Below, one piece after another: positions 1 to 11,085 of a stretch of 64,000 nt of DNA (position 1 is the stretch's first letter; each line of letters starts with the position of its first letter). The notes beneath the pieces are model-generated. The model ran no database searches. It was not told where the DNA came from and worked only from the letters and a program-made list of their open reading frames with translations. The DNA is from Solanum dulcamara (lineage: Eukaryota > Streptophyta > Magnoliopsida > Solanales > Solanaceae): positions 22,103,134-22,167,133 of the forward strand of contig NC_077239.1 of NCBI RefSeq assembly GCF_947179165.1, read 5' to 3'. A program made the translations under genes and the position numbers.

Positions 1-627
1 AGATCTCCCATTGGGTGGTTTGAAGTTGGTGAAGCTGAGTTGATTGGGCCTGACCTTGTTCACCAAGCCATGGAGAAGGTGAGAGTTATCCAAGATAGGC
101 TAAAGACAGCCTAAAGCCACCAAAAATCCTACACCGATGTGAGAAGGAAAGACTTAGAGTTTGAGGTGGGTGATTGGGTGTATTTGAAAGTGTCACCCAT
201 GAAGGGTGTCATGAGTTTTGGAAAGAAGGGGAAGCTTAGTCCTCGATATATTGGCCCTTACCAGATCTTGAGACGGATTGGGAGTGTTGCTTATGAGTTG
301 GAGTTGCCGTCGGAGCTAGCCTCTATTCATCCGGTATTCCACATTTCGATGTTGAAAAAGTGCTTGGGCAATCCCTCGTTGGTAGTCCCCATTGATAGCA
401 TTGGAATTAAGGATAGATTGGCTTATGAAGAGGTTCCGGTCAAAATTCTTGATCGCCAAGTTCGCAAACTGAGGAACAAGGAAGTTGCCTCATTCAAAGT
501 CCTGTGGAGAAACCAATTTGTTGAGGAAACCACATGGGAAGCGGAGGAAGTCATGAAATCTAAATATCCCCATCTATTCGTGCCTACCGAGGAGAATGTT
601 GAAGGTAACGACATTTCCTTGACTTGA
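1..627 (+). pseudogene. Ty3/gypsy chromovirus polyprotein, integrase C-terminus and chromodomain (element H, 5' part outside window)
   Basis: This is the last part of a Ty3/gypsy pol polyprotein. Frame 1 is open from base 1 to a stop at 625-627, except for an in-frame TAA at 112-114 where relatives have a Gln codon before SHQKSY. An ATG at 139 opens 162 codons. Visible in order: the integrase GPY/F-type C-terminal region (EFEVGDWVYLKVSPMKGV, then GKLSPRYIGPYQIL), the HPVFHISMLKKC segment, and a chromodomain-like end (YEEVPVKILDRQ, then VLWRNQFVEETTWEAE). The chromodomain is expected to steer integration toward marked chromatin. A polypurine tract and a full 3' LTR follow, so orientation and identity are secure. 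The single internal stop suggests a relatively young but already inactive copy; upstream domains lie outside the window. Confidence 0.9.
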
Positions 628-758
628 ATTCATTAGTGCATTTTGAGTTTTGATTGATATTTATTTGAAAATTTGATTGATTGAATGACTGGATATTGAT
701 TGTGATCTGTACCCTGAGTCCATTCCTGGCCACTCGTCATTCGAGGACGAATGATCCC

Positions 759-771
759 AAGAGGGAGATAA
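759..771 (+). other. Polypurine tract of element H
   Basis: The purine-rich AAGAGGGAGATAA lies directly before the TGTAACACC that opens the 3' LTR. It is the expected primer site for plus-strand DNA synthesis. Confidence 0.8.
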
Positions 772-1188
772 TGTAACACCCCTCAAAATTTTCCCCTAGA
801 ATTCAAACCCTTCTTGTATACGGGTAGGGTCGAACTCGAGTATTGAGGAGTGTATGCATGAGTCGAAATGAGTCTTTGAGAATTTGAGCAGCGTTAGAGG
901 TGAGGCAGGGTCATGAAAGACCCCTAGGATCAAATTAAATCCAAAAGATTCGTCGGGGCTAAGTTTGGGTAGGAGTTCGCATAAGGGTCGACTTCTAACG
1001 ACCCTATCTCTTGAAAGACGACAATCTGGGTGGCCCATGACCCATCAAATCAAAGGTCGTTGAGTCTTCTTTCCAACGCCACCAAGAACGTAAATTTTGG
1101 AGTTCGGAGTCAAAAGATATGACGATCCTAAGATGAACTAGCACGGCAGGAATTTCATTTATGGCCTGGGTTGCAACTGCTGGGGAAA

Positions 1189-1620
1189 TGACCTTAGCAC
1201 TGTAAGGGCGCGATGCGCCACTATCACGCCATAAACATGCCTCAGTAGTTTGGTCCTTGGTGCGATGCGCCACTAAAAGTTGTGTAGGGTTTTTCAGGCT
1301 AAATTTCCAGAACCCAGAAAATATGGCCTTGGCGCTGTAAGGGAGCGACGCGCCACTATCGCGCCATAAACATGCCTCAGTAGTTTGGTCCTTGGCGCGA
1401 CGCGCCACTAAAAGTTGTACAGGGTTTTTCAGGCCAAATTTCCAGAACCCAGAAAATATGGCCTTGGCGCTGTAAGGGCGCGACGCGCCACTATCGCGGC
1501 AGAAACATGCCTCAGTAGTTTGGTCTCTGGCATGGCATGCCACTACGAGGTTTGCAGGTTTTAGGCGTATTCAGCCTGGCGCTGTAATGGCGCGACGCGC
1601 CACTATCGCGCCAGGTGTGT
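1189..1620. repeat. 135-bp tandem repeat in the LTR of element H, about 3 copies
   Basis: Unit starts at 1189, 1324 and 1459 are exactly 135 bp apart, and the third unit diverges near 1540. Each unit contains near-palindromic GC-rich blocks of the type GGCGCGACGCGCC followed by ACTATCGCGCC. A further block lies near 1575-1615. Because 135 is 45 codons, the minus strand stays open through all copies and shows a repeated 45-residue pattern. Confidence 0.9.
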
Positions 1621-1674
1621 TTTAGCCTATTTTCAGAACTTTTAAGGAGGGGTAATTTGGGAACTTACCCAAAT

Positions 1675-1683
1675 TATATATAT
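1675..1683 (+). promoter_or_regulatory. Putative TATA box of the element H LTR
   Basis: A TATATATAT run sits after the GC-rich repeat array and about 45-60 bp before a pyrimidine-rich stretch (CTCTCTCT). This matches the usual U3-to-R order of plant LTR promoters. The transcript start is inferred only. Confidence 0.5.
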
Positions 1684-3588
1684 GTTACCCTTGGTCTTTT
1701 GGGAACACATTTTGCAGCCTCACCCTCTCTCTAAAAAGCCCTAGCTTCTCTCTCTTTTCTTCTTCTTCTCCATTTCCAATAAAAAGAAGTTGAAGATCTT
1801 CAAGATTTGAGTCCTCCATTGAAGACCCAACCACAAGGTTTTCTTCAAGTCTTCACTAAGGTATGTAAGGCTATCTAAAACATGGGTTGAGTCCACCCAT
1901 GTGCCCTATTCTTTCTTTGAGGTTAGATGTCCATAGAAATGGAGTTTCTTGGTATGGTTTATGCTTGTATGAACTTTGTCCCCTATGTATTTGATTCTAT
2001 ATGTGTTGATGTTATGAGCTAAGAAGTTCCTAAATTGAGCCTTTATGTGAGTATGAGTCGATGAAGATGAGTTGTTAAATATGTTTTATTGATCTTCTTA
2101 ATTATGTGGATTATGATGAAGGATGCTATTTTCTTTAAAATGTTGCTTATCTTAAATTGTTGACTTAAAGCCTTGGAGTTGTGATGAGTTTCAAAGATTG
2201 AGTAAATGGATAGAGGAAATGATTGGTTGTGCTTATATGTTGCTATAAATGTGCATTCAAATTTCTTTTGAAAGGTATGACTGAGATTGACCGGATAGTA
2301 TGATTGGAAAAGATTTGATCATGATAGAGTTGATGAGTTGACAAGGTTGTAATGAGACTTGTCGATATGATTTGATTGAGTTGATTGGATGGAGTTTTAT
2401 GAGCATTGAGTCTTGGGAGGAGTATCGAGCACCGAATTGGGCAAGAGTAAAGTCCATACTCGAACCCAATAACTACGTCGCCAAACGTAGGGGGGATTGA
2501 ACCGTTAAAGTCGGATGCTTCCCTGAGATGTTTGCCCTGACATTATAGGACTTGGTTGGATTGGATCCATGATTGGTTGATTCGTTCATACCCTGGCAAG
2601 GTATGAACGGATGCGGCAACAACGTCGGTTTGTTGTACTTTCACTGGCTCATAAGTGATGGTTGTCGGGTAAGAGAAACTCCCAAATAGGTCTTGATAGT
2701 ACTCTGAATCATATTGATTTGAATTGTATGTGATTGGTCCTGTCTAAATCATATTCTTGTTTAGACTTAGGACATTTGATTGAATTATTATTCCTCTTGA
2801 GTTGATTAATTCTTTCGTGATGTTCGTTGTATTCGGCCATTTTACATACTCATACATTCCATGTACTTATGCCATTTGGCCTGCATCGTTTGATGATGTA
2901 GAGACAGGTACTAGAGATCATCAACCGGCGCTCCGTTGAAGATCTACCTATACCCTCAGCTAGTTGGTGAGTCCTCCTAGTTTCCAGAGGATGTTGAGCT
3001 TCATGTACAGTTTTGTTGACATTTCCTTTACTTTGATTGTTGGTAGCCATGGACTTGTCATTGGCACCTCTTAGACTTTGATAGAGTCTTCATAGATTGG
3101 AGTGTGGGGAGGTCGAACTGTTATTTTGAGGAGTCTTATTTTATTGCCTTGTTGGGTTTGTAAATGTTTGGCCTTCGGCCCCCATATATGAAGAGTATTT
3201 CTTTAATTGAGTTTCCGCTAAGATAATGTGATTGAATGAATGTGTGACTGGACCAGGTGGTTCGCTCGGAGGTCAGAAATGGCCTTCGGATGCCGATTAC
3301 GTCTAGGGTGTCCTCCCGGGGCGTGACACTGATACAAAATATACTTCTATCCACGTGTATCAGATAAAACATTAATATTTGATACAAATATTAAAACAAA
3401 ACCTATGTGTATACAATTATTCTTATTTTTATTTTTGCATAAACTACTATGAAAATAAATGATACATTCATGAACATGAATAAAAATATTCGATACTTAC
3501 CTATACTTTGTATCCTGTCTATAACAAAAGATATTCATGAGATGTTGATAATAAATATATATTTTAATAATAGATTATTACCTCAGTG

Positions 3589-4401
3589 AACAAGATTGCC
3601 ATGAAAGTCTCATATTTTGGCCCAACACCAACAACTTGCAAATTCAAAATCTTAGGGATGTGACTTTCAACCTTAACAACAAGCTTTTCATCAACTTTGG
3701 AAGTACATTCACATATTTATACATTGAGTGCATATGGCATGCCTGATAATTGATAGAGTTGTTTAGCAACTCTATACTCTTGGCTGAAACTCTTCATCAA
3801 CTTATTTGAAAGAAATTTGACCCCATGATTAATGTTCGTACCGGCCACCTTCCACCATTCTGAAATCATCTATTGATATGGGCAATTCACTGATTTGAAA
3901 AAAGAAAAAGGTATTGATGAAGTACAATATGCCCATTTGGACGGCACCTTCAATATTGTCCCAATTTTTCATCCGAAAGCACTGAACCAACCAGTCCTTT
4001 ATAACACCTGAAATGACACCTGAAAAGTATGTTTCCAACAGCCTAGTGGGAGGAGAGTTGGAATATCGAAAATCAACAGCATTCCCAGTAAATTTCAATC
4101 TTGTTATAAGAGCAAATTTTGTCATTGAAAAATGAAGGGCAATTCCACTAGCATGAAGGATATGCAATCATTAGGATTTTTTTTACTCTAGTTCTAACAA
4201 TAGAAGGCATTTGATAGTTTGTCCTTGAAAATTGCATTGAGATATGTTTAAGTAAGGATCAAAAATTATTTTCCTAAATAATGTAATTCCTTCATCTCCA
4301 ATGGAATTTTGTAAATCACCATTGAAATTTGCATTGTATGATTAACCAAACCTCTTAAGTATGCTTTGGGATTTTTTTGATGACATAATTCATACCCTGC
4401 A
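3589..4401 (-). pseudogene. DUF1985 (Ulp1/C48 peptidase-associated) gene fragment, decayed
   Basis: Read on the minus strand, this region aligns from memory with the DUF1985 domain of plant Ulp1-type proteins often carried by Mutator-like elements. It starts after a possible splice acceptor (TGCAG at 4401-4397). Visible pieces: FDPYLN...CNFQGQ...KCLLLLELE, then an open stretch 4167-3829 (HILHASGIALHFS...LKFTGNAVDF, LLETYF, WDNIEGAVQMGILYFI, SIDDFRMVEGGRYEH), then WGQISF, a frameshift, LYQLSGMPYALNV, an in-frame stop, HIPKILNLQVVGVGPKYETF. Several stops and a frameshift rule out function. The left end stops near the LTR of element H, so that insertion may have cut the gene. The family link is established knowledge recalled without a search; membership of a transposon is inference. 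Confidence 0.75.
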
Positions 4402-4439
4402 TAGTAAAAATTGTATCAAACAGAGAAATACGAATTTGA

Positions 4440-5115
4440 TACATTAAAAAAACTTCTTTGTATCATGATACACTCAAATTGATACAAAGAAACTACAATA
4501 ATAGACAACCTGATAAAAATACAAGAAAATTTGATACAATGAACTATAATAACAAATAAGCTGATATAAATAAATTTTGATACAATAAATCTTGATACTA
4601 TCTAAAAATATACAATAAAACTTGATACACTCAACATGATACAATAAAACTATAATATCATAAAATATGATATAATTATTTTTGATACAATGAATTGTAA
4701 TAACAGATAACCCGATATAATAAAATTTGATACACTCAAATTGATACAATGAAACTACACTAACAGACAACCTGATACAAATATAGAGAAACTTGATACA
4801 ATGAACTATAATAACAGACAATCTGATATAAATAAACTTTGATACAATAAATCTTTATACCATCCAACAATATACAATAAAACTTGATACACTCAAATTG
4901 AAACAATGAAACTATAATATCAAACAACATGATATAAAAAAAAACTTGATACAATGAACTGTAATAACAGATAACCTGATACAATAAAATTTGATACACT
5001 CAAATTGATACAATGAAACTACACTAACAAACAACCTGATATAAATAAATAAAAATTTGATACAATGAACTATAATAACAGACAACCTGATACAAAAAAT
5101 TTATAAACGAGACTT
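4440..5115. repeat. 262-bp higher-order minisatellite built on GATACAAT-type motifs
   Basis: The anchor GATACACTCAA occurs at 4467, 4729 and 4993, spaced 262 and 264 bp. A second anchor at 4624 and 4886 is also 262 bp apart, so each unit has sub-blocks of about 157 and 105 bp. Short TTGATACAATGAAC-like motifs recur throughout. The array lies between the two coding remnants of the DUF1985 gene and is probably intronic. The minus-strand open frames here encode only low-complexity Tyr/Ile/Cys repeats and are not genes. Confidence 0.88.
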
Positions 5116-5212
5116 GATACAATGAGATTCGAACAATGAAGTTTAAATTGATACATGTAAAATGTAACATAACAACATCATCAAAAAACATGCAATATTC
5201 AAACTTATGACA

Positions 5213-5652
5213 TTACTGAAATAAAAAAAATCTAAATACATTACAAAAGTAATACTTTGGGTAAAGAAGGGCGCGAAGTAGCTGCTTCGATTTTTTTTCC
5301 TTTTTGCTTTTCTTGTTTTTTATTGGTAATTTTAAACTTGTAGAAGCATGTTTCTTCGATTCCTCTTGTTGATGTTTCAATGCTAGTAATGAATCATGAA
5401 GTTTTTTAGATCTATTTTCACGAAATCCTACCTCGGTAGAATTGAAATCACACATCAGAGGTGAGGAAGTTCTTCATTTTGAGAAAGTTTCTCTGTTTGT
5501 ACAAGAGTTTCGGATTGAGAATGAACATCAGCTTCAGGAACAAGTTGGGATTCTTCAGCGACTTGAAGAGGATCACCTATTTGTGTAATACCTAGACTAA
5601 ATGATGGATTAGAGTCCATATTAGCACCGAAATCAACGAAGATGAATCCCAA
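5213..5652 (-). pseudogene. Upstream exon-like remnant of the DUF1985/Ulp1-like gene
   Basis: Two minus-strand open frames abut and overlap at 5455. The first (5652-5455) reads MDSNPSFSLGITQ...EEL; the second (5455-5213) continues DFNSTEVGF...LALKHQQEE and ends in a strongly basic tail (KNKKSKKEKKSK). A one-base frameshift at the join would make them one exon. The SFSLGITQ phrase resembles a segment I associate with Ulp1-family transposon proteins, and the basic tail looks like a nuclear localisation signal. Same strand and proximity to the DUF1985 fragment suggest one gene, but the link across the minisatellite is inference. Confidence 0.5.
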
Positions 5653-5984
5653 GAACTTCTACAAAAAAAAATTGAAAAAGAAGAAGAAATATGAAAAGGA
5701 GAAATTCTGCAGTTGTTTTCTTAGATTTTGATAACAGTGAACAAAATTTGAAAAAGGAAGATGTAAAACGGATGCTGGGATATAGCCTCTAATTTAGGAG
5801 TAAATTTATCACGTAAGATATTTTAGAAGAATATGAAGAGTCATGTATCAAGAGTTGGAGAGAGAAATATAAAATAAGGGATTATTGAAATATTTTGAAA
5901 ACGGTAGGGACATACAGAAAATATGATTTTATAAATTGTGTATTTCTGTAAAATTTCTATATCACAGTATAATTTATCTCATCA

Positions 5985-6040
5985 TAACTTATCCATCATA
6001 ACTAATTTCATTATAACTTGTATTCAAACCAAACAACCCC
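5985..6040. repeat. Candidate PIF/Harbinger- or MITE-type terminal sequence
   Basis: Read on the minus strand, the sequence begins GGGGTTGTTTGGTTTGAATA, directly preceded by TAA (TTA at 6041-6043 on the plus strand). That is the usual form of Tourist/Harbinger ends and their three-base target site. I could not find the partner end, so this is a half-element at best. It could also be an end of the transposon that carried the DUF1985 gene. Confidence 0.3.
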
Positions 6041-6043
6041 TTA

Positions 6044-7617
6044 AAATATAATTGTATATAATAAATAAATAACATATGTTTCCATAGTTTTTCCTTATTT
6101 TTTGTATTTGCAGACACCACGTAGCATAACTAGTGGTGATAAGGTAGAAGCTTCTCTACACCGCTTCAATGAACAACACAGCTAAAAAGATTCCCAATTA
6201 GGGGATCTGAGGAAGACTTTTAATTTATTGCTGAGATTGAAACTTCCAACCAACTTCCCTTCATTTTATTTAATACATCTGAAAAGTACACTGATTGGTA
6301 ATCCAAGACTTCTGTCCTCTCCTTATTCAACACTTCCACTATACTATTGAACTGCTACTACAATTTTAATATTATCATAAATTAAGATATACGAAATCCT
6401 TGAGTTGTTTCATTTTATCACAATTAATATAACCGATTAGTTAAGACTATTCAGTATTAAAATAAAGATTCAAATTTGATTTGCTACGGAGAGAATTATT
6501 GCATTAATTATAATTATAGTGTCGCCAGATTCTTGATATTGTTCCTTTCCCTTTTGGGAGTGACCAATACTTAGCTATATACTCACGGTGTTCACTTTAC
6601 TTGTGTATTATTTAAAAAATTATTTTTCATTTTTACTTGTCAGTTTGAATATATCAAGAAAAAATAATTAGGTTTTTTTATATTTTATTTTTAACACTAA
6701 TTACTTATTTCCAAAATATTTTTTAAGATCTATCTAAACATCAATTAATAAGATTAGTATGGTAAAATAGATATGTCCATCGTTGTTTTCTTAATTAATA
6801 GATATGACAAGTTCAAATATGACAAATAAAAGTAAACAGAAACAGTAAATAAAAGAATGATCAGTTAAACACCATTTATCGAAAAATATATTTAACATAT
6901 AGAAGCTAGAAACTAGTACTATATATATTTCTTAATTTTGCATCAGGGAATCGTCGTGAACCTAGACCCAATTCACACGGTGACGAAATCATTACATGAA
7001 GATGGAAGTTGGATTATCTGAAAATTAAGAATAAAAGTAAAGCAACTAGTAAAAGTTTTAGTGTGCTCATAAGAAGCAGAGCCCCAAGTAAGGGAGGAAC
7101 AAAACCAAGAGAGAGATGATCATTTGAATACTATCTTTTCATTCGTTTTTATTTAGTCATTATATGAAGATAAAAATAAATTCATCAATATTAATTATTT
7201 AATTCTCAAATCATTTCTCAAAATTAATTTGAAATAAAATATCAATTAATATGAATATTGTGATAAAATATACATGTCAATCATTATTTTTTAATAAACG
7301 TGCAAAATTTAAACTAAATAACTAATGAATATTCAAACTGAATAAGTAAAAATAGTATTAAAAAAGTTAATTAATTACATTCAATCAATAGAGATAATGT
7401 GCAGTGTGCAAATAGCCAAAGTTGAGACAAAAAGTCCAACACATAATTCAAACACAAAGAAACTGATGACCATATAGGCTTATTGTCTAGTAATATGACT
7501 AGACACTCAATAGATGTGATTTGTTCAATTTCTCACAACTCTTTCTTCTGTTCCATTATTTATGTAATGAAAAACAATTTGAAAAACACAAACAAATGAT
7601 AAAATTTGAACCTTAAA
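6044..7617. other. AT-rich intergenic sequence, no supported gene
   Basis: I see no convincing coding frame, RNA gene or repeat with a clear boundary. The stretch 6115-6350 has a more even base composition than its flanks and could be an old exon or element remnant, but shows no recognisable product. The last few hundred bases are the downstream flank of the minus-strand DUF688-like gene. Confidence 0.5.
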
Positions 7618-8205
7618 TTAGTTAGATCTACGCCCACCGACAATGGAAACCAAGGCTTTTTTCAGCATAAATACAGAATTTCCACCCGCTTTATTACCAT
7701 AACATAATTTCGATGCTGGCGATATATAGTCATCAAAAGACGACCCTTCGCTACAAAAACGACGCCGTTGGAATGGAGTTGTTGGAGCAGAGATTGAGGA
7801 ATATTGTGAAGAAGATGACCATGATAAAGTAGATGAAGACGAATATGAGGGAGATGAAGGTAATGGACATTTTTTGGGATTAAACTTCATGATTAGTGCA
7901 TGCAATATCTTGGATCTGAAGTTATTTTTACTAGGTTTTTTGTTGGTATTATTAGTGTTGGAGTAGTACGAGGGAGGAGGTGTAAGAGGAGGTAAAGAAG
8001 TTTGAGAAAATGTATGTTTAGGAGTACCAGGTTGTAATTCCCAAGTGAAAGGAACAGAACTTGGAACATCATTATAATAAACTCTGAAAGAAGGAATAGA
8101 AGCAGAAGCTTTGGAGTTTTCTTTTGAAAGAAGCTTTGACAAGAACTTGTTGCTGTCTTCATGTTTGATTCTGAATGATTTCTCAATGCTGCTACTCATC
8201 ACCAT
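7618..8205 (-). CDS. DUF688-like plant protein, 195 aa, single exon
   Basis: This is the only intact host-type gene in the window. The 195-residue product has the signature VPFTWELQPGTPK at residues 51-63, which I recognise as the hallmark of the plant DUF688 family (function unknown). A proline-rich LPPLTPPP follows at 71-78, a basic segment around 88-112, a serine-rich tract at 117-140 and a conserved-looking basic C-terminus (FMLKKALVSIVGGRR). No signal peptide or membrane span is visible. The start ATG at 8205 is preceded by an in-context leader and a TATA-like run about 100 bp upstream; a second ATG lies two codons in. The frame is uninterrupted, unlike everything around it. Role inferred only as a soluble plant-specific protein; the family assignment is from the motif. 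Confidence 0.82.
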   Translation of the reverse strand: MVMSSSIEKSFRIKHEDSNKFLSKLLSKENSKASASIPSFRVYYNDVPSSVPFTWELQPGTPKHTFSQTSLPPLTPPPSYYSNTNNTNKKPSKNNFRSKILHALIMKFNPKKCPLPSSPSYSSSSTLSWSSSSQYSSISAPTTPFQRRRFCSEGSSFDDYISPASKLCYGNKAGGNSVFMLKKALVSIVGGRRSN

Positions 8206-8300
8206 CTTGATTAATTATTGGCTATGGAGAGAGAACTTGGAGAGCCAAGAAATGCCTCTTTAACTTCAAACTTCAACTTTCAACACTTTGGTTAATAAGA

Positions 8301-8316
8301 ATATATATAATATAAT
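8301..8316 (-). promoter_or_regulatory. Putative TATA box of the DUF688-like gene
   Basis: On the minus strand the run ATTATATTATATATAT lies about 95-110 bp upstream of the ATG at 8205. This fits a TATA box with a short 5' leader of about 65-75 bases. Other AT runs nearby (8331-8342) are alternatives. Confidence 0.45.
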
Positions 8317-8668
8317 GGAAGGGATTGTGCATATATATATATGTAGATGCATAATTTATAATGAGGGGGAGAGATTAGCTATTTTTAAAATGAAGATTTG
8401 TACATATATGGTATCTACTGTAGGCCTTAGCGAAAGCAACTTTGCCTGAATATAATAACAAATCTCTTTTTCATATACAGATTTTTATTTGGTCGTGGAA
8501 CCTATAACATATGCTATAACATGTGTTTCGTGACATCAGGGTACATAGTTGCGATATGAACTTCTAGTGTACGTCAAGTAAGTTATAAACAATGACAAAG
8601 CTAATTGAATTCCCTTGATCTCTAAGAAATTACACTGTATAGGTGAATTTTGTTCCCTTTATATATAT

Positions 8669-8922
8669 TGTATGGAGCAAAGTTGGATTTAGTAAAAAGG
8701 AACGAACTATACCATGCTACACGTAGTGAAATCAAACACTAAGAAACAATTATAAGCAACTCGGTGAGAATGAAGAAGATCATAGCAATTATAACGTGAA
8801 CAACCTCGAACTGTCTTCATAAAGACTCACCCGAGGAAGACCGCCTCATAAAGGGAAGCAATCAAAATGACCATCATAAGTCCAACAATCAATCTTGAGT
8901 AACACTCTCACCTTCTCCAGCC
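8669..8922. repeat. Dispersed repeat, copy 1 (second copy at 45291-45574)
   Basis: This 254-bp segment matches 45291-45574 in the same orientation, with shared phrases such as TTGGAT-TAGTAAAAAGGA, TTATAAGCAAC, GAGAA-GAAGAAGATCA and ATAACGTGAA, plus small indels. It ends exactly where homology to the chromovirus LTR begins (GATTGGAAAC at 8923), so it forms the junction with the truncated LTR. I do not recognise the family. There is no clear tRNA-like promoter of a SINE and no open frame common to both copies. Confidence 0.65.
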
Positions 8923-10834
8923 GATTGGAAACTCTACTAGCCACGTAAATGAGTGTGATCCTCAATACCTACATTATGAGACAATGTAGGCAACAAATAT
9001 GCATTAGTACGTTTGAATGTACTAAGTATGTGGGCATGAAATGCAACATAAATCATAAGATGCAATGGTCAAGAATGTACATAATAAAGACGATTGGTAA
9101 AGTCATGAGGACAACACAATGATCAAAGCATTTAAGGGACTTAATTGGAGATCATAAGGTAACAAAATAAGCATATACATATGTGGGATAGGAACCATAA
9201 CCGACCATAAGATCATGCGAGCTACAACATGGAATTCCGTTGTCTCCCCATACAACGAAGAAAAGGAGAATCTACTTGTCAAGGTAGACTCTACCCCGCT
9301 AGGCGGGTCATGTACATATGCTATATGTGGAGCCACTAGCTAAGCCATGAAGGCAACCTACAGTGGAACGTAGTTTAAGGGACAGGAGGCTGCTACTAAG
9401 GCTTTTGGTAGGGCTCCCACCTCAAGTCTGTTCGATGCTAAGTCAAATCCCACGGAATATATACATAGCATAAAAATCATAATGAACATATTCCATAGAC
9501 ATGATCATAGGTTTGAAATTCATAGAGTAGCTCATTTCATAACATAATTGCAATGTGAGAGTTGGCCTTTCATCATTACAAATCATACTTGCATAATTCT
9601 TATCATGAGGTTCCTAGGTCACCACAATGGGCCCTAAGTCACCATTCTTCATAACTTGCATGAAAATCATAATTTGATCATAGTTGAAATCCGTAGTCAT
9701 GATTCATACTTGAATTTAGAAGAAAAACTGAAATAGATAATCAATTTGATTGACACCCATATAATACCTTATAATATTGAACTTCATACTCATACTTTTG
9801 AACTTCATACTCATACTTCATATAATTCATCATAGAAAATAGCTTAATGCATGGACATTCATACTACAACTTGAAATCATGTAATTTACATAGAAACATA
9901 CTTATAATGATCAGTAGTAATGATTAAAACATAATTGAAACAGCCCAACACAGTTTATCAAAATTGGAATTTAAAATTAATGATATTTCATGAGATTTTA
10001 AAAGTAAATTGGACTCCAAGAGTAGAAGGGACTCATGAATCTATCCACACAAACCTTGGTGAAATCTTCTCAAAATTGATGGAGAACCTTAGTTGAATTG
10101 AAACCCTAGCTTGAAACTTAGAGGGGAGCCTTGAGAGAATTTGAGTTCTTGCCTTAGGAGAAATTTTGAAGAGTGAATTGAATATGAGGGGAATTTAAAG
10201 AATTAGGTATATATGGACTTTGAACTTGGCCATAAAAGTTTCTGGGTTCATTGAACCGAGCTTGGGGAAAGACAGAATTACCCCTCATTATATCCAATTT
10301 TTTGATCCTACGAATTGACCCTAGAGTCGTAGAAGCAATAACCAGTCGTAGGAATGACTCGTTCTGTAGGCCCTAAGAAAGACTTGAAAAATAAGTCTCT
10401 GAATTTTTGTTACAAGTCAAAACTCATTTTGGAGTCTACGAATCTTAAGTTCACTTGTCCTGCAGGTTTGAAAATTACCCATTTACTGAGCCTCTGAAGT
10501 TTTTATACGACTTATTTTAATGGGTCATCATCTTTCCTACGACTCGTCCTGTTGAGTCGTAGAGTAGATTCTAAGGGTTAACACCTGCAGTTCATCAGAC
10601 CTTGATACAATGACTCATTTCTACTAGTCGTCGTTTTCTCTAAGAGTTGTCATTTGGGCTCGTCAACCCTTATTTTACCTTAGCAAATTTTATAGCCCTG
10701 ATCTTATGTCTACGACTCGTCTCTACAACCCGTAAAAGTCCCTGTGAGTTGTACAGTAACTCATAGACTTGGGGTTAGTCATCTTTTCTTGAGATTTTCC
10801 TTTTGTTCGACTTTTCATCTTACGGGATCTTACA
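8923..10834 (-). repeat. 3' LTR of element A, truncated at its distal end
   Basis: On the minus strand it starts TGTAAGATCCC (boundary 10834) after a polypurine tract. It matches the central LTR (15764-17479) over most of its length, but breaks off at 8923 where a dispersed repeat begins, losing roughly the last 300 bp including the terminal TG(A)CA. It contains a TATA-like run at 10208-10214 and a dense array of TACGACTCGT/ACGAGTCGTA-type motifs at 10300-10770. It also keeps a block (about 9670-10075) that is deleted in the central LTR. Confidence 0.82.
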
Positions 10835-10849
10835 ATATCTCTCCCTTGG
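10835..10849 (-). other. Polypurine tract of element A
   Basis: On the minus strand CCAAGGGAGAGATAT directly precedes the LTR start TGTAAGATCCC. It is the expected plus-strand primer site. Confidence 0.8.
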
Positions 10850-11085
10850 AAACATTCATCCTCGAATGAGATTCAATTAGTATAGGAAAGACATGAAAAG
10901 AGAACTAGCAACCCAACATGGACATAAGGACACCTTAAAATGCATATAACATGAAAACTTCAAACGTAACATAAAACATGTCTTTGAAGATCAATTTTCA
11001 TGAAAATGCATGCATATGAATGACATATGGAACTGAAACGTAGGGGTTTAATCGATTCAATCATGAATAACTTAGTACCTTAGGC

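Larger units (their letters stand above)
772..3328 (+). repeat. 3' LTR of element H (2557 bp)
   Basis: The LTR starts TGTAACACCCC right after a polypurine tract and ends GGGGCGTGACA, giving the canonical TG...CA ends. The five bases after it are CTGAT, one half of a target-site duplication whose partner is outside the window. Within it: a GC-rich 135-bp tandem array (1189-1620), a TATA-like run near 1675-1683, then a CT-rich stretch (1720-1770) typical of a plant LTR transcript start. No gene is credible inside it; the antisense frame at 1004-1543 is produced by the tandem array. Confidence 0.88.

Noticed and set aside
1004..1543. 179-codon minus-strand frame in the LTR of element H
   Set aside because: It is created by the 135-bp (45-codon) tandem repeat inside an LTR; no family resemblance and no independent coding evidence.
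4474..4999. Two minus-strand frames of 115 and 79 codons rich in Tyr, Ile and Cys
   Set aside because: They lie wholly within the 262-bp AT-rich minisatellite and repeat with it; low-complexity, not a gene.
7893..8186. 97-codon minus-strand frame overlapping the DUF688-like gene
   Set aside because: Out-of-frame shadow of the 195-codon gene, with no motif and Leu/Phe-rich composition.
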